The notes beneath the pieces were generated by a model that was given only the letters and a program-made list of their open reading frames with translations, made no database searches and was not told the origin of the DNA. A stretch of 64,000 nucleotides of DNA from contig CAVXOW010000003.1 of assembly GCA_963763485.1 (NCBI GenBank), positions 434,001-498,000 of the forward strand. Reading direction: 5' to 3'. The translations under genes and the position numbers were made by a program. Of the stretch, positions 27,834 through 36,627 are shown one piece after another (within the stretch, counting starts at the first letter, position 1; each line of letters opens with the position of its first letter). The stretch comes from CAWCKS01 sp963763485. Lineage in GTDB: Bacteria; Pseudomonadota; Alphaproteobacteria; Rhizobiales; Xanthobacteraceae.

Positions 27834-29258
27834 ATGCCGATTGAAGTCCTGATGCCGGCGCTGTCGCCCACGATGGAGAAGGGCAACCTTGCCAAGTGGC
27901 TGAAGAAAGAGGGCGACTCGATCAGGTCAGGCGACGTGATTGCCGAGATCGAGACCGACAAGGCGACAATGGAAGTCGAGGCCGCCGACGAAGGCACGCT
28001 CGGCAAGATTCTTGTCCCCGAAGGCACCGAAGACGTCGCCGTCAACACGCCGATCGCGATGATTTTAAGCGACGGCGAGAGCGCAGCAGATCTTGCCAAG
28101 GCGCCGACCGCCGCGAAGCCGCAGAAGGCCGCCGACGTCGCGCCCAACATCCGGCACGAGATCGACAATTCGCGTTCGCCGGTCGGCGAAGGCAAGCCGA
28201 TGATCTCGCCGCCTCCGGCGGCCGCACATGGGCGCGCCGAGATTGCTGAAGCGCCGGAAGTGCCTGATGGCACCGAGATGGTGACGATCACGGTGCGCGA
28301 GGCCTTGCGCGACGCCATGGCCGAGGAGATGCGGCGCGATGCCGACGTCTTCGTGATGGGCGAGGAGGTCGCCGAATATCAAGGCGCCTACAAGGTGACG
28401 CAGGGTTTGCTGCAGGAATTCGGGCCAAAGCGCGTGATCGACACGCCGATCACCGAGCACGGCTTTGCCGGCGTCGGCGTCGGCGCAGGCTTCGCGGGCT
28501 TGAAGCCGATCGTCGAGTTCATGACGTTCAACTTCGCAATGCAGGCGATGGACCAGATCATCAACTCGGCGGCCAAGACGCTCTACATGTCGGGCGGGCA
28601 GATGGGCTGCTCGATCGTGTTCCGCGGGCCGAACGGCGCGGCGGCGCGCGTCGCGGCCCAGCACAGCCAGGATTATGCGGCGTGGTACTCGCACATCCCG
28701 GGGCTGAAGGTGATCGCGCCTTACTCGGCGGCGGACGCGAAGGGCCTGCTTAAGGCAGCGATCCGCGACCCCAATCCGGTGATCTTCCTCGAGAACGAAA
28801 TTCTGTACGGTCAGACTGGCGAAGTGCCCAAGCTCGATGATTTCATCGTGCCGATCGGCAAGGCGCGCGTCGCGCGCGCGGGTTCGCACGTCACCATCGT
28901 CGCATGGTCGCATGGCATGACCTACGCACTGAAGGCCGCCGACGAACTGGCGAAAGAGAACATTGAGGCCGAGGTGGTCGACCTCCGCACGCTGCGGCCG
29001 CTCGATACGCAGACGATCATCACATCGGTGCAGAAGACCGGCCGCGCCGTCGTCGTCGAGGAGGGCTGGCAGCAATCCGGCGTCGGCGCGGAAATTTCAG
29101 CGCGGCTGATGGAGGGCGCGTTCGATTATCTCGATGCGCCGGTGGCGCGGGTCTCCGGCAAAGACGTGCCGATGCCTTATGCCGCCAATCTCGAGAAGTT
29201 GGCGCTGCCAAGCGTGGCCGACGTGATCCAGGCGGCCAAAGCCGTTTGCTACAGATAG
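27834..29258 (+). CDS. pdhB: Pyruvate dehydrogenase E1 beta subunit with N-terminal lipoyl domain
   Basis: Residues 1-80 are a lipoyl domain with the lipoylated Lys43 in ETDKATMEVEA. A Pro/Ala-rich linker follows to about residue 140, then the E1 beta transketolase-like domain (for example EEVAEYQGAYKVTQGLL, HSQDYAAWYSHIPGLKV). A lipoyl domain on E1 beta is a known feature of many alphaproteobacteria. Total length 474. It lies 45 bp after pdhA and 10 bp before pdhC. Confidence 0.96.
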   Translation: MPIEVLMPALSPTMEKGNLAKWLKKEGDSIRSGDVIAEIETDKATMEVEAADEGTLGKILVPEGTEDVAVNTPIAMILSDGESAADLAKAPTAAKPQKAADVAPNIRHEIDNSRSPVGEGKPMISPPPAAAHGRAEIAEAPEVPDGTEMVTITVREALRDAMAEEMRRDADVFVMGEEVAEYQGAYKVTQGLLQEFGPKRVIDTPITEHGFAGVGVGAGFAGLKPIVEFMTFNFAMQAMDQIINSAAKTLYMSGGQMGCSIVFRGPNGAAARVAAQHSQDYAAWYSHIPGLKVIAPYSAADAKGLLKAAIRDPNPVIFLENEILYGQTGEVPKLDDFIVPIGKARVARAGSHVTIVAWSHGMTYALKAADELAKENIEAEVVDLRTLRPLDTQTIITSVQKTGRAVVVEEGWQQSGVGAEISARLMEGAFDYLDAPVARVSGKDVPMPYAANLEKLALPSVADVIQAAKAVCYR

Positions 29259-29268
29259 GGCGCAGGCG

Positions 29269-30630
29269 ATGCCGACCAACATCCTGATGCCCGCGCTGTC
29301 GCCGACGATGGAAAAGGGCAACCTCGCCAAGTGGCTCAAGAAAGAGGGCGACACGGTCAAGTCCGGCGACGTCATCGCCGAGATCGAGACCGACAAGGCG
29401 ACCATGGAGGTCGAAGCGGTCGACGAGGGCACGCTGGCGAAGATCGTGGTGCCTGAGGGCACCGAGGACGTCGCGGTCAACGCGGTGATCGCGGTGCTTG
29501 CCGGCGAAGGCGAAGACGTCAAGGCCGCGGCGAGCGGGGCGGCCGCTGCCGCGAGTGCGCCCAAGACCGAAGCGCGTCCAACGCCAGCGGTTTCACCGCA
29601 GCCGGCGGCAAGGCCGGCACCCGCACCGCCCGTGGCTGCGGCAGCGTCCCCACAACCGGCGGCTTCTACAGGGACGAACGCGCCAGCGCCCAAAACCAAT
29701 GGTCACGCGCGCATCTTCTCCTCGCCTTTAGCGCGACGGCTCGCAAAGGATGCCGGCATCGACATCGCGATCGTGCAGGGCAGTGGCCCGCATGGCCGTG
29801 TCATTGCGCGCGACATCGAGAAGGCCAGGACGGGGCAGGGCCTGAAGGCGCCGGCGGCGAAGCCCGGCACGTCACAGGTTGCGCCGACGATGTCGGACCA
29901 GCAGGTCCGTGCGATGTTCGCAGATGGCTCCTACGAGGTCGTGCCGCACGACAACATGCGCAAGATCATCGCGCAGCGCCTGTCGCAGTCGAAACAGACC
30001 ATTCCGCATTTCTATCTCACCATCGACTGTGACATCGGCAAACTCGTTGTCGCACGTGAAGAGATCAACGCTGCCGCGCCGAAGGACAAGGACGGCAAAC
30101 CGGCTTACAAGCTCTCGGTCAACGACTTCGTCATCAAGGCGCTGGCGCTGGCGCTGCAGCGCGTCCCGGACGCCAACGTCACCTGGACCGAGACCGCGAT
30201 GCTCAAGCACAAGGCTTCGGACGTCGGCGTCGCCGTTGCGATTCCCGGCGGACTGATCACGCCCATCATTCGCGACGCGCACCTAAAGCCGGTCTCGGTG
30301 ATCTCGGCGCAGATGAAGGATTTTGCGGCGCGTGCCCGCAATCGGCGCCTGAAGCCCGAGGAGTACCAGGGCGGCACGACGGCGGTGTCGAACCTTGGCA
30401 TGTATGGCATCAAGGACTTTACCGGCGTGATCAACCCGCCGCATGCGACGATCCTGGCGGTCGGTGCTGGCGAGCAGCGCCCGGTGGTGCGCGGCGGCAA
30501 GATCGAGGTCGCAACCGTTATGAGCGTGACGCTGTCGTGCGACCACCGCGCCGTCGACGGCGCGCTCGGCGCCGAGCTGCTCGGCGCATTCAAGCTGCTG
30601 ATCGAAAATCCCGTGATGATGGTGGTGTAG
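29269..30630 (+). CDS. pdhC: Pyruvate dehydrogenase E2, dihydrolipoamide acetyltransferase
   Basis: The 453-residue protein has one lipoyl domain (1-80; Lys43 in ETDKATMEVEA), a Pro/Ala linker, a peripheral subunit-binding domain (about 143-180; SSPLARRLAKDAGIDI, GPHGRVIARDIE) and the catalytic acetyltransferase domain with the active-site His425 and Asp429 in TLSCDHRAVDG. Its lipoyl domain is nearly identical to that of pdhB, including at DNA level, showing duplication or gene conversion. Intact; the stop is 2 bp before the next gene. Confidence 0.97.
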   Translation: MPTNILMPALSPTMEKGNLAKWLKKEGDTVKSGDVIAEIETDKATMEVEAVDEGTLAKIVVPEGTEDVAVNAVIAVLAGEGEDVKAAASGAAAAASAPKTEARPTPAVSPQPAARPAPAPPVAAAASPQPAASTGTNAPAPKTNGHARIFSSPLARRLAKDAGIDIAIVQGSGPHGRVIARDIEKARTGQGLKAPAAKPGTSQVAPTMSDQQVRAMFADGSYEVVPHDNMRKIIAQRLSQSKQTIPHFYLTIDCDIGKLVVAREEINAAAPKDKDGKPAYKLSVNDFVIKALALALQRVPDANVTWTETAMLKHKASDVGVAVAIPGGLITPIIRDAHLKPVSVISAQMKDFAARARNRRLKPEEYQGGTTAVSNLGMYGIKDFTGVINPPHATILAVGAGEQRPVVRGGKIEVATVMSVTLSCDHRAVDGALGAELLGAFKLLIENPVMMVV

Positions 30631-30632
30631 CA

Positions 30633-31013
30633 ATGCCGCTGGTTCGTATCGATCTGCGCAAGGGCAAGCCCGGTCCCTACCGGCAGGCGATCGGCAACGC
30701 GGTCTACCGCGCGATGCGTGAAACCTTCAACGTGCCGGACGAGGACCGTTTCGTCGTCATCAACGAGCACGATGCGGAGAATTTTCAGTTCAGCAGGAGC
30801 TATCTCGGTATCGCGCGCAGCGACGATCTAGTGATCATCCAGATCACCGCCAACAACACGCGAACGCTTGAGCAGAAGAAGGCGTTCTTCAAACGCGCCG
30901 CGGACCTCCTTGCCGAAAATCCCGGCATCCGCCGCGAGGATATGTTCATCTCACTGGTCGAGGTGGCTAAGGAGAACTGGTCGTTCGGCAACGGCATCGC
31001 GCAATATGCCTGA
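30633..31013 (+). CDS. Tautomerase-family protein in the pdh operon
   Basis: The 126-residue protein starts MPLVRIDLRKGKPGPYRQAI, giving the N-terminal Pro that acts as catalytic base in 4-oxalocrotonate-tautomerase-like enzymes. It belongs to the longer tautomerase group (about 125-130 residues) rather than the 62-residue type. The ATG lies 2 bp after the pdhC stop and the gene ends 23 bp before lpd, so it is surely cotranscribed. Why a tautomerase sits among pyruvate dehydrogenase genes is not known; it might act on keto-enol forms of 2-oxo acids, which is inference. Confidence 0.85.
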   Translation: MPLVRIDLRKGKPGPYRQAIGNAVYRAMRETFNVPDEDRFVVINEHDAENFQFSRSYLGIARSDDLVIIQITANNTRTLEQKKAFFKRAADLLAENPGIRREDMFISLVEVAKENWSFGNGIAQYA

Positions 31014-31036
31014 ATCTCTGGGTTAGCGGGGTAGCG

Positions 31037-32455
31037 ATGGCCGACACAGCCTTCGACATCATCATCATCGGCTCGGGGCCGGGCGGTTACGTCACCGCGA
31101 TCCGCGCCGCCCAACTCGGCTTCAAGGTCGGCGTGATCGAACGCGACTATATCGGCGGCATCTGCACCAACTGGGGCTGTATTCCGACAAAAGCGTTGCT
31201 GCGCTCGGCCGACGTTTTCCACCTGATGAGCCATGCCAAGGATTTTGGCCTGTCGGCCGAGAAGGTTTCGTTTGATCCGGCCGCGGTGATCAAGCGATCG
31301 CGCGGCGTGGCGAAGCGGCTCTCCGACGGCGTCGGCTTCCTGTTCCGCAAGCACAAGATCGCGACGATCTGGGGCGAGGCGGTGATCGATGCGCCCGGCA
31401 AGGTCACGGTCAGGCAATCGAAGACCGAGGCACCGAAGGGTGCGCTCGCGCCCGGCGCCTACACGGCAAAGCACATCATCATCGCGACGGGCGCGCGGCC
31501 GCGCGTGCTGCCCGGCATCGAGCCGGACAAGAAGCTGGTGTGGACCTATTTCGAGGCGATGAACCCGGACAGGATGCCGAAGTCGCTGCTCGTCATTGGC
31601 TCCGGCGCGATCGGCGTCGAGTTCGCCTCGTTCTACCGTACGCTCGGCGCCGAAGTGACGGTGGTCGAGGTGCTGCCGCAAATCCTGCCAGTCGAGGATG
31701 CCGAGATCGCCGCGTTCGCGCGCAAGAGTTTTGAACGCCAGGGCATCAAAATCGTCACGTCGGCCAAGGTCACGAAGCTCGACAAGAAGGCCGACTCGGT
31801 CACCGCCACCATCGACGACGGCAAGGCGACGTCTGAATTGACGGTTGACCGAGTGATTTCGGCCGTTGGCGTGGTCGGCAATGTGGAAAACCTTGGGCTG
31901 GAGAAGCTCGGGGTGAAAGTCGAGCGCGGCACCATCCTGATCGATGGCCTTTGCCGGACCAGTGTGCCCGGCATCTACGCCATCGGCGACGTCGCCGGTC
32001 CTCCGATGCTGGCCCACAAAGCCGAGCATGAGGGGGTGATCTGCGTCGAGGCCATCAAGGGCCTGAATCCCCATCCGATGGACAAGCACCTGATCCCGGG
32101 CTGCACCTACTGCAACCCGCAGGTGGCCTCGGTCGGGATCACGGAAGCGAAGGCCAGGGCCGACGGGATCGAGGTCCGGGTCGGAAAATTTCCCTTTGTC
32201 GGCAATGGCAAGGCGATTGCGCTCGGCGAAGACCAGGGCCTCGTGAAGGTCATTTTCGACAAGAAGAGCGGCGCCTTGCTCGGCGCCCACATGGTTGGCG
32301 CCGAGGTCACTGAGCTGATCCAGGGCTACGTGGTGGCGATGAACCTCGAGACCACTGAGGAAGAGCTGATGCACACGATCTTCCCGCACCCGACGATCTC
32401 GGAGACGATGAAAGAAGCTGTGCTCGACGCGTATGGACGCGTTCTGAATATCTAG
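31037..32455 (+). CDS. lpdA: Dihydrolipoyl dehydrogenase (E3)
   Basis: E3 reoxidises the lipoyl groups of the pyruvate dehydrogenase complex and passes electrons to NAD. The 472-residue protein has the FAD loop IIIGSGPGGYVTAIRAAQLG, the redox disulfide Cys43-Cys48 in GGICTNWGCIPTKAL, the NAD loop LVIGSGAIGVEFASFY and the C-terminal His-Glu pair in FPHPTISETMKEA. No lipoyl domain is fused. Its stop TAG shares the bases CTAG with the stop of the convergent gene. Confidence 0.96.
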   Translation: MADTAFDIIIIGSGPGGYVTAIRAAQLGFKVGVIERDYIGGICTNWGCIPTKALLRSADVFHLMSHAKDFGLSAEKVSFDPAAVIKRSRGVAKRLSDGVGFLFRKHKIATIWGEAVIDAPGKVTVRQSKTEAPKGALAPGAYTAKHIIIATGARPRVLPGIEPDKKLVWTYFEAMNPDRMPKSLLVIGSGAIGVEFASFYRTLGAEVTVVEVLPQILPVEDAEIAAFARKSFERQGIKIVTSAKVTKLDKKADSVTATIDDGKATSELTVDRVISAVGVVGNVENLGLEKLGVKVERGTILIDGLCRTSVPGIYAIGDVAGPPMLAHKAEHEGVICVEAIKGLNPHPMDKHLIPGCTYCNPQVASVGITEAKARADGIEVRVGKFPFVGNGKAIALGEDQGLVKVIFDKKSGALLGAHMVGAEVTELIQGYVVAMNLETTEEELMHTIFPHPTISETMKEAVLDAYGRVLNI

Positions 32456-33711
32456 AGTGCGGCTTCAGCCCGCAGCAGAGCGGTCGTGCGACTAAGCCAC
32501 CTCGCTGGATCGGCCCTGTGGTAGGGATGTTCCGAGGGCTCGATGTTGTCGAGGAATTTCCTGTAAATCACGGCTTGGCGCGCGGCTGCGATAGGAGCGA
32601 GCAGGGTTGACGCGCGGGCCGGATTCGAGCCCGGAACAGCTTCTCTCCACCGTTGCAGCCAGTGCGTGCGCACGGGGTCGACAACGTCCGCCGGGATCGA
32701 CGCCAGAAAAGCGGTGACGTCCAGCAGGGGATGGCCCACGCCGCTGTCGCCCCAGTCCAGCAATGTGAGCGTCGTCCCGTCGCCACGAAAGTTGCCTGGG
32801 TGGAAATCGCCATGGACCAGGGACTCACGAAGTCCGCAGGCCGCCACCTCGTCGAACCGGCGGCCAAGTCCGCGCACAAACTCTGCAAGCGTGATGCGAT
32901 CCTCTGTCGAGAGTTCATCGCGTGTCCGGTCGACAACGTTCGTGATTGCGGCACTGAGCGCGGGCGCACGCCAATCGGGCAGTCCGAGCGCGAGCAACTC
33001 CGCCATGCGGTCATTCCAAGGCAGTTGAAGTGCGACAAGCAGATCCACCATGTCGCGCAGCTGCGGCAGGGCGGCCCCGTAAAGGTCTTCGCCAGGAATT
33101 TCGGCGAGCAGCGTTCGGCCGCCATCATGGCTGAGCACCGTGGGCACCCGTGCCTCGTTCATCAGAGTGAGAAGTGAACCTTCATGGGCGAAGAATTGCG
33201 GAACGACCTTCAGCCAGACGCTCTGGCCTTCCACCGGCAGGCGCCACAAGCTGGACAGATTCCATGTGCGCACCTGCAGCGGCGGAGCTGTCGGGCGAAG
33301 TCCACACTCCGCCAGCCGCTCCCGCGCCCACGCGAGGTCCGCGGCCGGACCGCCTGGCCGTGCAAAGGGGTGTCGGAGCGAGTGCTCGTCCAGGTGCCCG
33401 GACCATGGCCGTGCCCGCACCGCCTCGTTGACCTCCGCGAGATACGTCACTCGGCCGCCAGGCGGTTCGTCCAATTCGGCGTGGAGTAGCCGGAGGATCG
33501 TGACGTCGATCCCGTGAGAATCACGGGCCGCTCGGACCACGGGGGCAATGTCCTGCCACCAGGGTGTTGCGACGGGCACAGCCGGCAGGCTGCCCGCGGG
33601 GTGCCCGTCCGGTGTCACGAGCACGAGTTCTGCGGTCCGGGGCTTCATCACTATGACCAGCCGTTCTGGTGTCCGCTGACGAGCGGCCCTGAGGATAAGG
33701 CCTCGCTCCAT
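32452..33711 (-). CDS. Phosphotransferase-like protein (APH/choline-kinase fold) with extra N-terminal domain
   Basis: The C-terminal part of this 419-residue protein is an aminoglycoside-phosphotransferase-type kinase: catalytic loop LVHGDFHPGNF (about residues 296-306) and metal loop TLLDWGDSGVGHPLLD. The N-terminal 150 residues form another domain (TAELVLVTPDGHPAGSLP, TPWWQDIAPVVRAARD) that resembles a Nudix-like fold without a Nudix box. Such fusions are, to my knowledge, typical of actinobacteria, and the Arg-, Leu- and Pro-rich composition differs from the neighbours, so transfer is likely. The substrate is unknown; antibiotic resistance should not be assumed. The start at 33711 is uncertain; Met at residue 22 is an alternative. 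Confidence 0.75.
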   Translation of the reverse strand: MERGLILRAARQRTPERLVIVMKPRTAELVLVTPDGHPAGSLPAVPVATPWWQDIAPVVRAARDSHGIDVTILRLLHAELDEPPGGRVTYLAEVNEAVRARPWSGHLDEHSLRHPFARPGGPAADLAWARERLAECGLRPTAPPLQVRTWNLSSLWRLPVEGQSVWLKVVPQFFAHEGSLLTLMNEARVPTVLSHDGGRTLLAEIPGEDLYGAALPQLRDMVDLLVALQLPWNDRMAELLALGLPDWRAPALSAAITNVVDRTRDELSTEDRITLAEFVRGLGRRFDEVAACGLRESLVHGDFHPGNFRGDGTTLTLLDWGDSGVGHPLLDVTAFLASIPADVVDPVRTHWLQRWREAVPGSNPARASTLLAPIAAARQAVIYRKFLDNIEPSEHPYHRADPARWLSRTTALLRAEAAL

Positions 33712-34035
33712 CTACGGAAATGCACGGCCGCGCGGAAGCTTTGTGGCCACCAATACAGCCCGCCAATGGGGCGGGCCTTCAGCTTCGATTGCTGCAACGC
33801 AGCGAAAATTGTAACGTCCGACCGTTGCGCGGGGTCCACAAATGTTGCGGTCCAGCCACAGTCACCGAACATTTAACCTTGGGCCCACCGCACGCTTGTC
33901 TGCGCCCCGATTTGGCCACACGCCTAATCTGTTTGCTGTTGACACAGCCTGAGAATTGGCCGTTGCCGGAACGGACGTCACCTCCCCCGGTTAGCGCCAG
34001 TACACTTGAGGCGGGGGGAAGTACTGGTCAATCAA
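33712..34035. other. Divergent gap before ilvD
   Basis: The 324 bp hold no convincing gene. Visible structures are a GC-rich hairpin at 33758-33776 (GCCCGCC, GGCGGGC), a TTGACA at 33938-33943 that could be a -35 element, and the hairpin at 33997-34027 next to ilvD. Confidence 0.5.
33997..34027 (+). promoter_or_regulatory. Hairpin with SD-like loop in the ilvD leader
   Basis: CCAGTAC and GTACTGG form a perfect 7-bp stem around a 17-base loop that contains the purine-rich GAGGCGGGGGGAA. The ATG of ilvD starts 8 bases after the hairpin. If the loop serves as ribosome site, folding would present or hide it, so translational control is possible. Confidence 0.5.
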
Positions 34036-35760
34036 ATGGACGCCAAGACCAACATCAAGTCGCGTTTGCCTAGCCGTCACGTGACGGAGGGCCCGGAGCG
34101 TGCGCCGCACCGCTCCTACTATTACGCGATGGGTCTGACGACCGCGCAAATTCACCAACCCTTCGTCGGCGTCGCCAGCTGCTGGAATGAAGCCGCGCCT
34201 TGCAACATCGCGCTGATGCGCCAGGCGCAAGCCGCGAAGAAGGGCGTCTCCGCCGCCGGCGGCACCCCGCGAGAATTCTGCACGATCACCGTGACCGACG
34301 GCCTCGCTATGGGCCATGAGGGGATGAAGGCATCTCTGGCGTCGCGCGAGGTGATCGCCGACAGCGTCGAACTGACCATGCGCGGCCACGCCTATGACGG
34401 CCTTGTGGGCCTTGCCGGCTGCGACAAGTCGCTGCCCGGCATGATGATGGCGATGTGCCGTCTCAATGTGCCGTCGGTTTTCATTTATGGCGGCTCGATC
34501 CTGCCCGGCAATTTCCGCGGCCAGCAGGTCACCGTGCAGGACATGTTTGAGGCGGTCGGCAAGCACTCCGTCGGCGCAATGTCGGATGAAGACCTCGACG
34601 AAATCGAGCGCGTCGCCTGTCCGTCGGCGGGTGCCTGCGGTGCGCAGTTCACCGCCAACACCATGGCGACGGTGTCCGAGGCGATTGGCCTGGCACTGCC
34701 GTATTCGGCCGGCGCGCCTGCGCCTTACGAAATCCGCGACGCGTTCTGCAGCACCGCCGGCGAGAAGGTGATGGAGCTGATCTACCTGAACCTGCGGCCG
34801 CGCGACATCGTCACGCGAAAGTCATTGGAAAACGCGGCAGCGGTCGTCGCGGCCTCCGGCGGCTCGACCAATGCTGCGCTGCATTTGCCTGCAATTGCGC
34901 ACGAATGTGGAATCAAATTCGATCTGTTTGACGTCGCCGAAATCTTCAAAAAGACACCGTATGTCGCGGATTTGAAGCCGGGTGGCCGCTATGTCGCCAA
35001 AGACATGTTTGAAGCTGGTGGCATTCCGCTTCTTATGAAGACGCTGCTCGACCATGGCTATCTCCATGGTGACTGCATTACGGTTACCGGACGGACGATG
35101 GCCGAGAATTTGAAAGGCGTGAAATGGAATTCGCACCAGGACGTGGTTCGTCCGGCGAATAACCCGATCACGGCCACAGGCGGCGTCGTGGGTCTCAAGG
35201 GCAACCTCGCGCCGGACGGCGCGATCGTGAAAGTCGCGGGCCTGTCGGTGCTGCGTTTCACGGGTCCGGCTCGCTGCTTCGATTGCGAAGAAGATGCCTT
35301 CGCCGCGGTCAAGAACCGCACCTACAAGGAAGGCGAGGTCATCGTCATCCGCTACGAGGGGCCGCGCGGCGGTCCCGGCATGCGGGAGATGCTTTCGACG
35401 ACCGCCGCACTGACCGGGCAGGGCACCTCAGGCAAGGTTGCGCTGATCACCGACGGCCGTTTCTCGGGCGCAACGCGCGGCTTCTGCATCGGCCATGTCG
35501 GGCCCGAGGCCGCGACCGGCGGTCCGATCGCGCTCTTGCGCGATGGAGACATCATCGAAATCGATGCGATCGACGGCAAGCTCAACGTCAAGCTGTCGGA
35601 CGCAGAACTCGCAGAGCGTCGCAAGAGTTGGAAGCCGCGCGAGACGCAATACGGATCGGGGGCGATCTGGAAATATGCACAGCAGGTGGGGCCTGCTGTG
35701 AACGGGGCTGTTACCCATCCGGGTGGCGCCCAAGAGAAACAGTGTTATGCGGATATCTAA
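34036..35760 (+). CDS. ilvD: Dihydroxy-acid dehydratase
   Basis: IlvD dehydrates dihydroxy acids to the keto acids of valine, isoleucine and leucine, using an iron-sulfur cluster. The 574-residue protein has the cluster cysteines in GVASCWNEAAPCNI (first), LVGLAGCDKSLPGMMMA and CPSAGACGAQFTANTM, and the end motif ITDGRFSGATRGFCIGHVGPE in parts. The ATG at 34036 (MDAKTNIKSRLPSRH) is chosen over an in-frame TTG ten codons upstream. The gene overlaps the start of the exoR-like gene by 14 bases. Confidence 0.97.
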   Translation: MDAKTNIKSRLPSRHVTEGPERAPHRSYYYAMGLTTAQIHQPFVGVASCWNEAAPCNIALMRQAQAAKKGVSAAGGTPREFCTITVTDGLAMGHEGMKASLASREVIADSVELTMRGHAYDGLVGLAGCDKSLPGMMMAMCRLNVPSVFIYGGSILPGNFRGQQVTVQDMFEAVGKHSVGAMSDEDLDEIERVACPSAGACGAQFTANTMATVSEAIGLALPYSAGAPAPYEIRDAFCSTAGEKVMELIYLNLRPRDIVTRKSLENAAAVVAASGGSTNAALHLPAIAHECGIKFDLFDVAEIFKKTPYVADLKPGGRYVAKDMFEAGGIPLLMKTLLDHGYLHGDCITVTGRTMAENLKGVKWNSHQDVVRPANNPITATGGVVGLKGNLAPDGAIVKVAGLSVLRFTGPARCFDCEEDAFAAVKNRTYKEGEVIVIRYEGPRGGPGMREMLSTTAALTGQGTSGKVALITDGRFSGATRGFCIGHVGPEAATGGPIALLRDGDIIEIDAIDGKLNVKLSDAELAERRKSWKPRETQYGSGAIWKYAQQVGPAVNGAVTHPGGAQEKQCYADI

Positions 35761-36574
35761 TCGCGTTGCATCACTGATGGTTCTGGGCACGGCGCTGTGC
35801 GCCGCTCCGGCATGGGCGTTCGACGGAACGGCAACGACGCAAACCGGCACGCCCGCCTTGCCTGTTGTCGCCGCGGCGCCAAGCGCGGGCGTAGCTCTGC
35901 AGAAGGCTGTGCCGGCTGCCATCAACCCGTCGGCGGCATCGCTGTCGTCGCTGCAATACTCCGCCGACGAAGGCCAGACAGTGGCGCAGTTCAAGCTTGG
36001 CCGGATGTACGCCAGCGGCGACGGCGTCGTGCAGGACAACTTAAGGGCGTTCGACTACTTCAGCCGAATTGCGAACCAGCACGCCGAGGACAATCCGGCG
36101 TCGCCGGAAGCGCAGATCGTTGCCAACGCCTTCGTCGCGCTCGGCCGTTACTACCTCGAGGGCATTCCGGATACCCGCATCAAGCCTGATCCGGAACGGG
36201 CGCGCGAGATGTTTGCCTATGCGGCGTCGTACTTTGGCAACGCCGACGCGCAGTATAATCTGGCGCGGCTCTATCTCGAGGGTGTCGGCACGACGCGCGA
36301 CCCGAAATATGCCGCCCGGTGGCTCGGTCTTGCCGCGCAAAAGGGCCAGCATCAGGCCCAGGCCCTGCTCGGCCAGATGCTGTTCAATGGCGATTACTTC
36401 CAGCGCCAGGCGGCGCGCGGCTTGATGTGGCTGATGCTCGCGCGTGACAGCGCGACGCCAAACGAGACGTGGATCTACGACGTCTACAACAACGCAGTGA
36501 AGCGCGCGACCGAGGACGATCGTGCCATGGCGTTGAAGATGCTGGAGCAGTGGGTCCGCGGCCGGCACGACTGA
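35747..36574 (+). CDS. exoR: ExoR-like secreted Sel1-repeat protein
   Basis: The 275-residue protein has a signal peptide (SLMVLGTALCAAPAWAFD) and tandem Sel1-type repeats (LGRMYASGDGVVQDN, ALGRYYLEGIPD, NLARLYLEGVGTTRDPKYAARWLGLAAQKG). Overall it follows S. meliloti ExoR, the periplasmic inhibitor of the ExoS sensor that controls exopolysaccharide and flagella, including the late stretch RGLMWLMLARD and MALKMLEQW. No exoS-chvI genes are in the window. The ATG at 35747 starts inside ilvD, implying coupled translation; an in-frame GTG at 35723 is less likely. Confidence 0.78.
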   Translation: MRISNRVASLMVLGTALCAAPAWAFDGTATTQTGTPALPVVAAAPSAGVALQKAVPAAINPSAASLSSLQYSADEGQTVAQFKLGRMYASGDGVVQDNLRAFDYFSRIANQHAEDNPASPEAQIVANAFVALGRYYLEGIPDTRIKPDPERAREMFAYAASYFGNADAQYNLARLYLEGVGTTRDPKYAARWLGLAAQKGQHQAQALLGQMLFNGDYFQRQAARGLMWLMLARDSATPNETWIYDVYNNAVKRATEDDRAMALKMLEQWVRGRHD

Positions 36575-36627
36575 TTTTTTCGTCGTAGCCTGAATTGACG
36601 CGCGCTGACGCGAGCGCGCCGAACAAT

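Noticed and set aside
30800..32389. 529-codon open frame opposite lpdA
   Set aside because: Shadow of the intact dihydrolipoyl dehydrogenase gene.
32452..33711. Aminoglycoside resistance gene
   Set aside because: The kinase fold alone does not define the substrate, and the N-terminal domain is unlike known resistance enzymes.
33651..33872. Possible 73-residue gene before the phosphotransferase-like gene
   Set aside because: It overlaps the 5' end of that gene on the same strand in another frame and has no ribosome site or recognisable domain.
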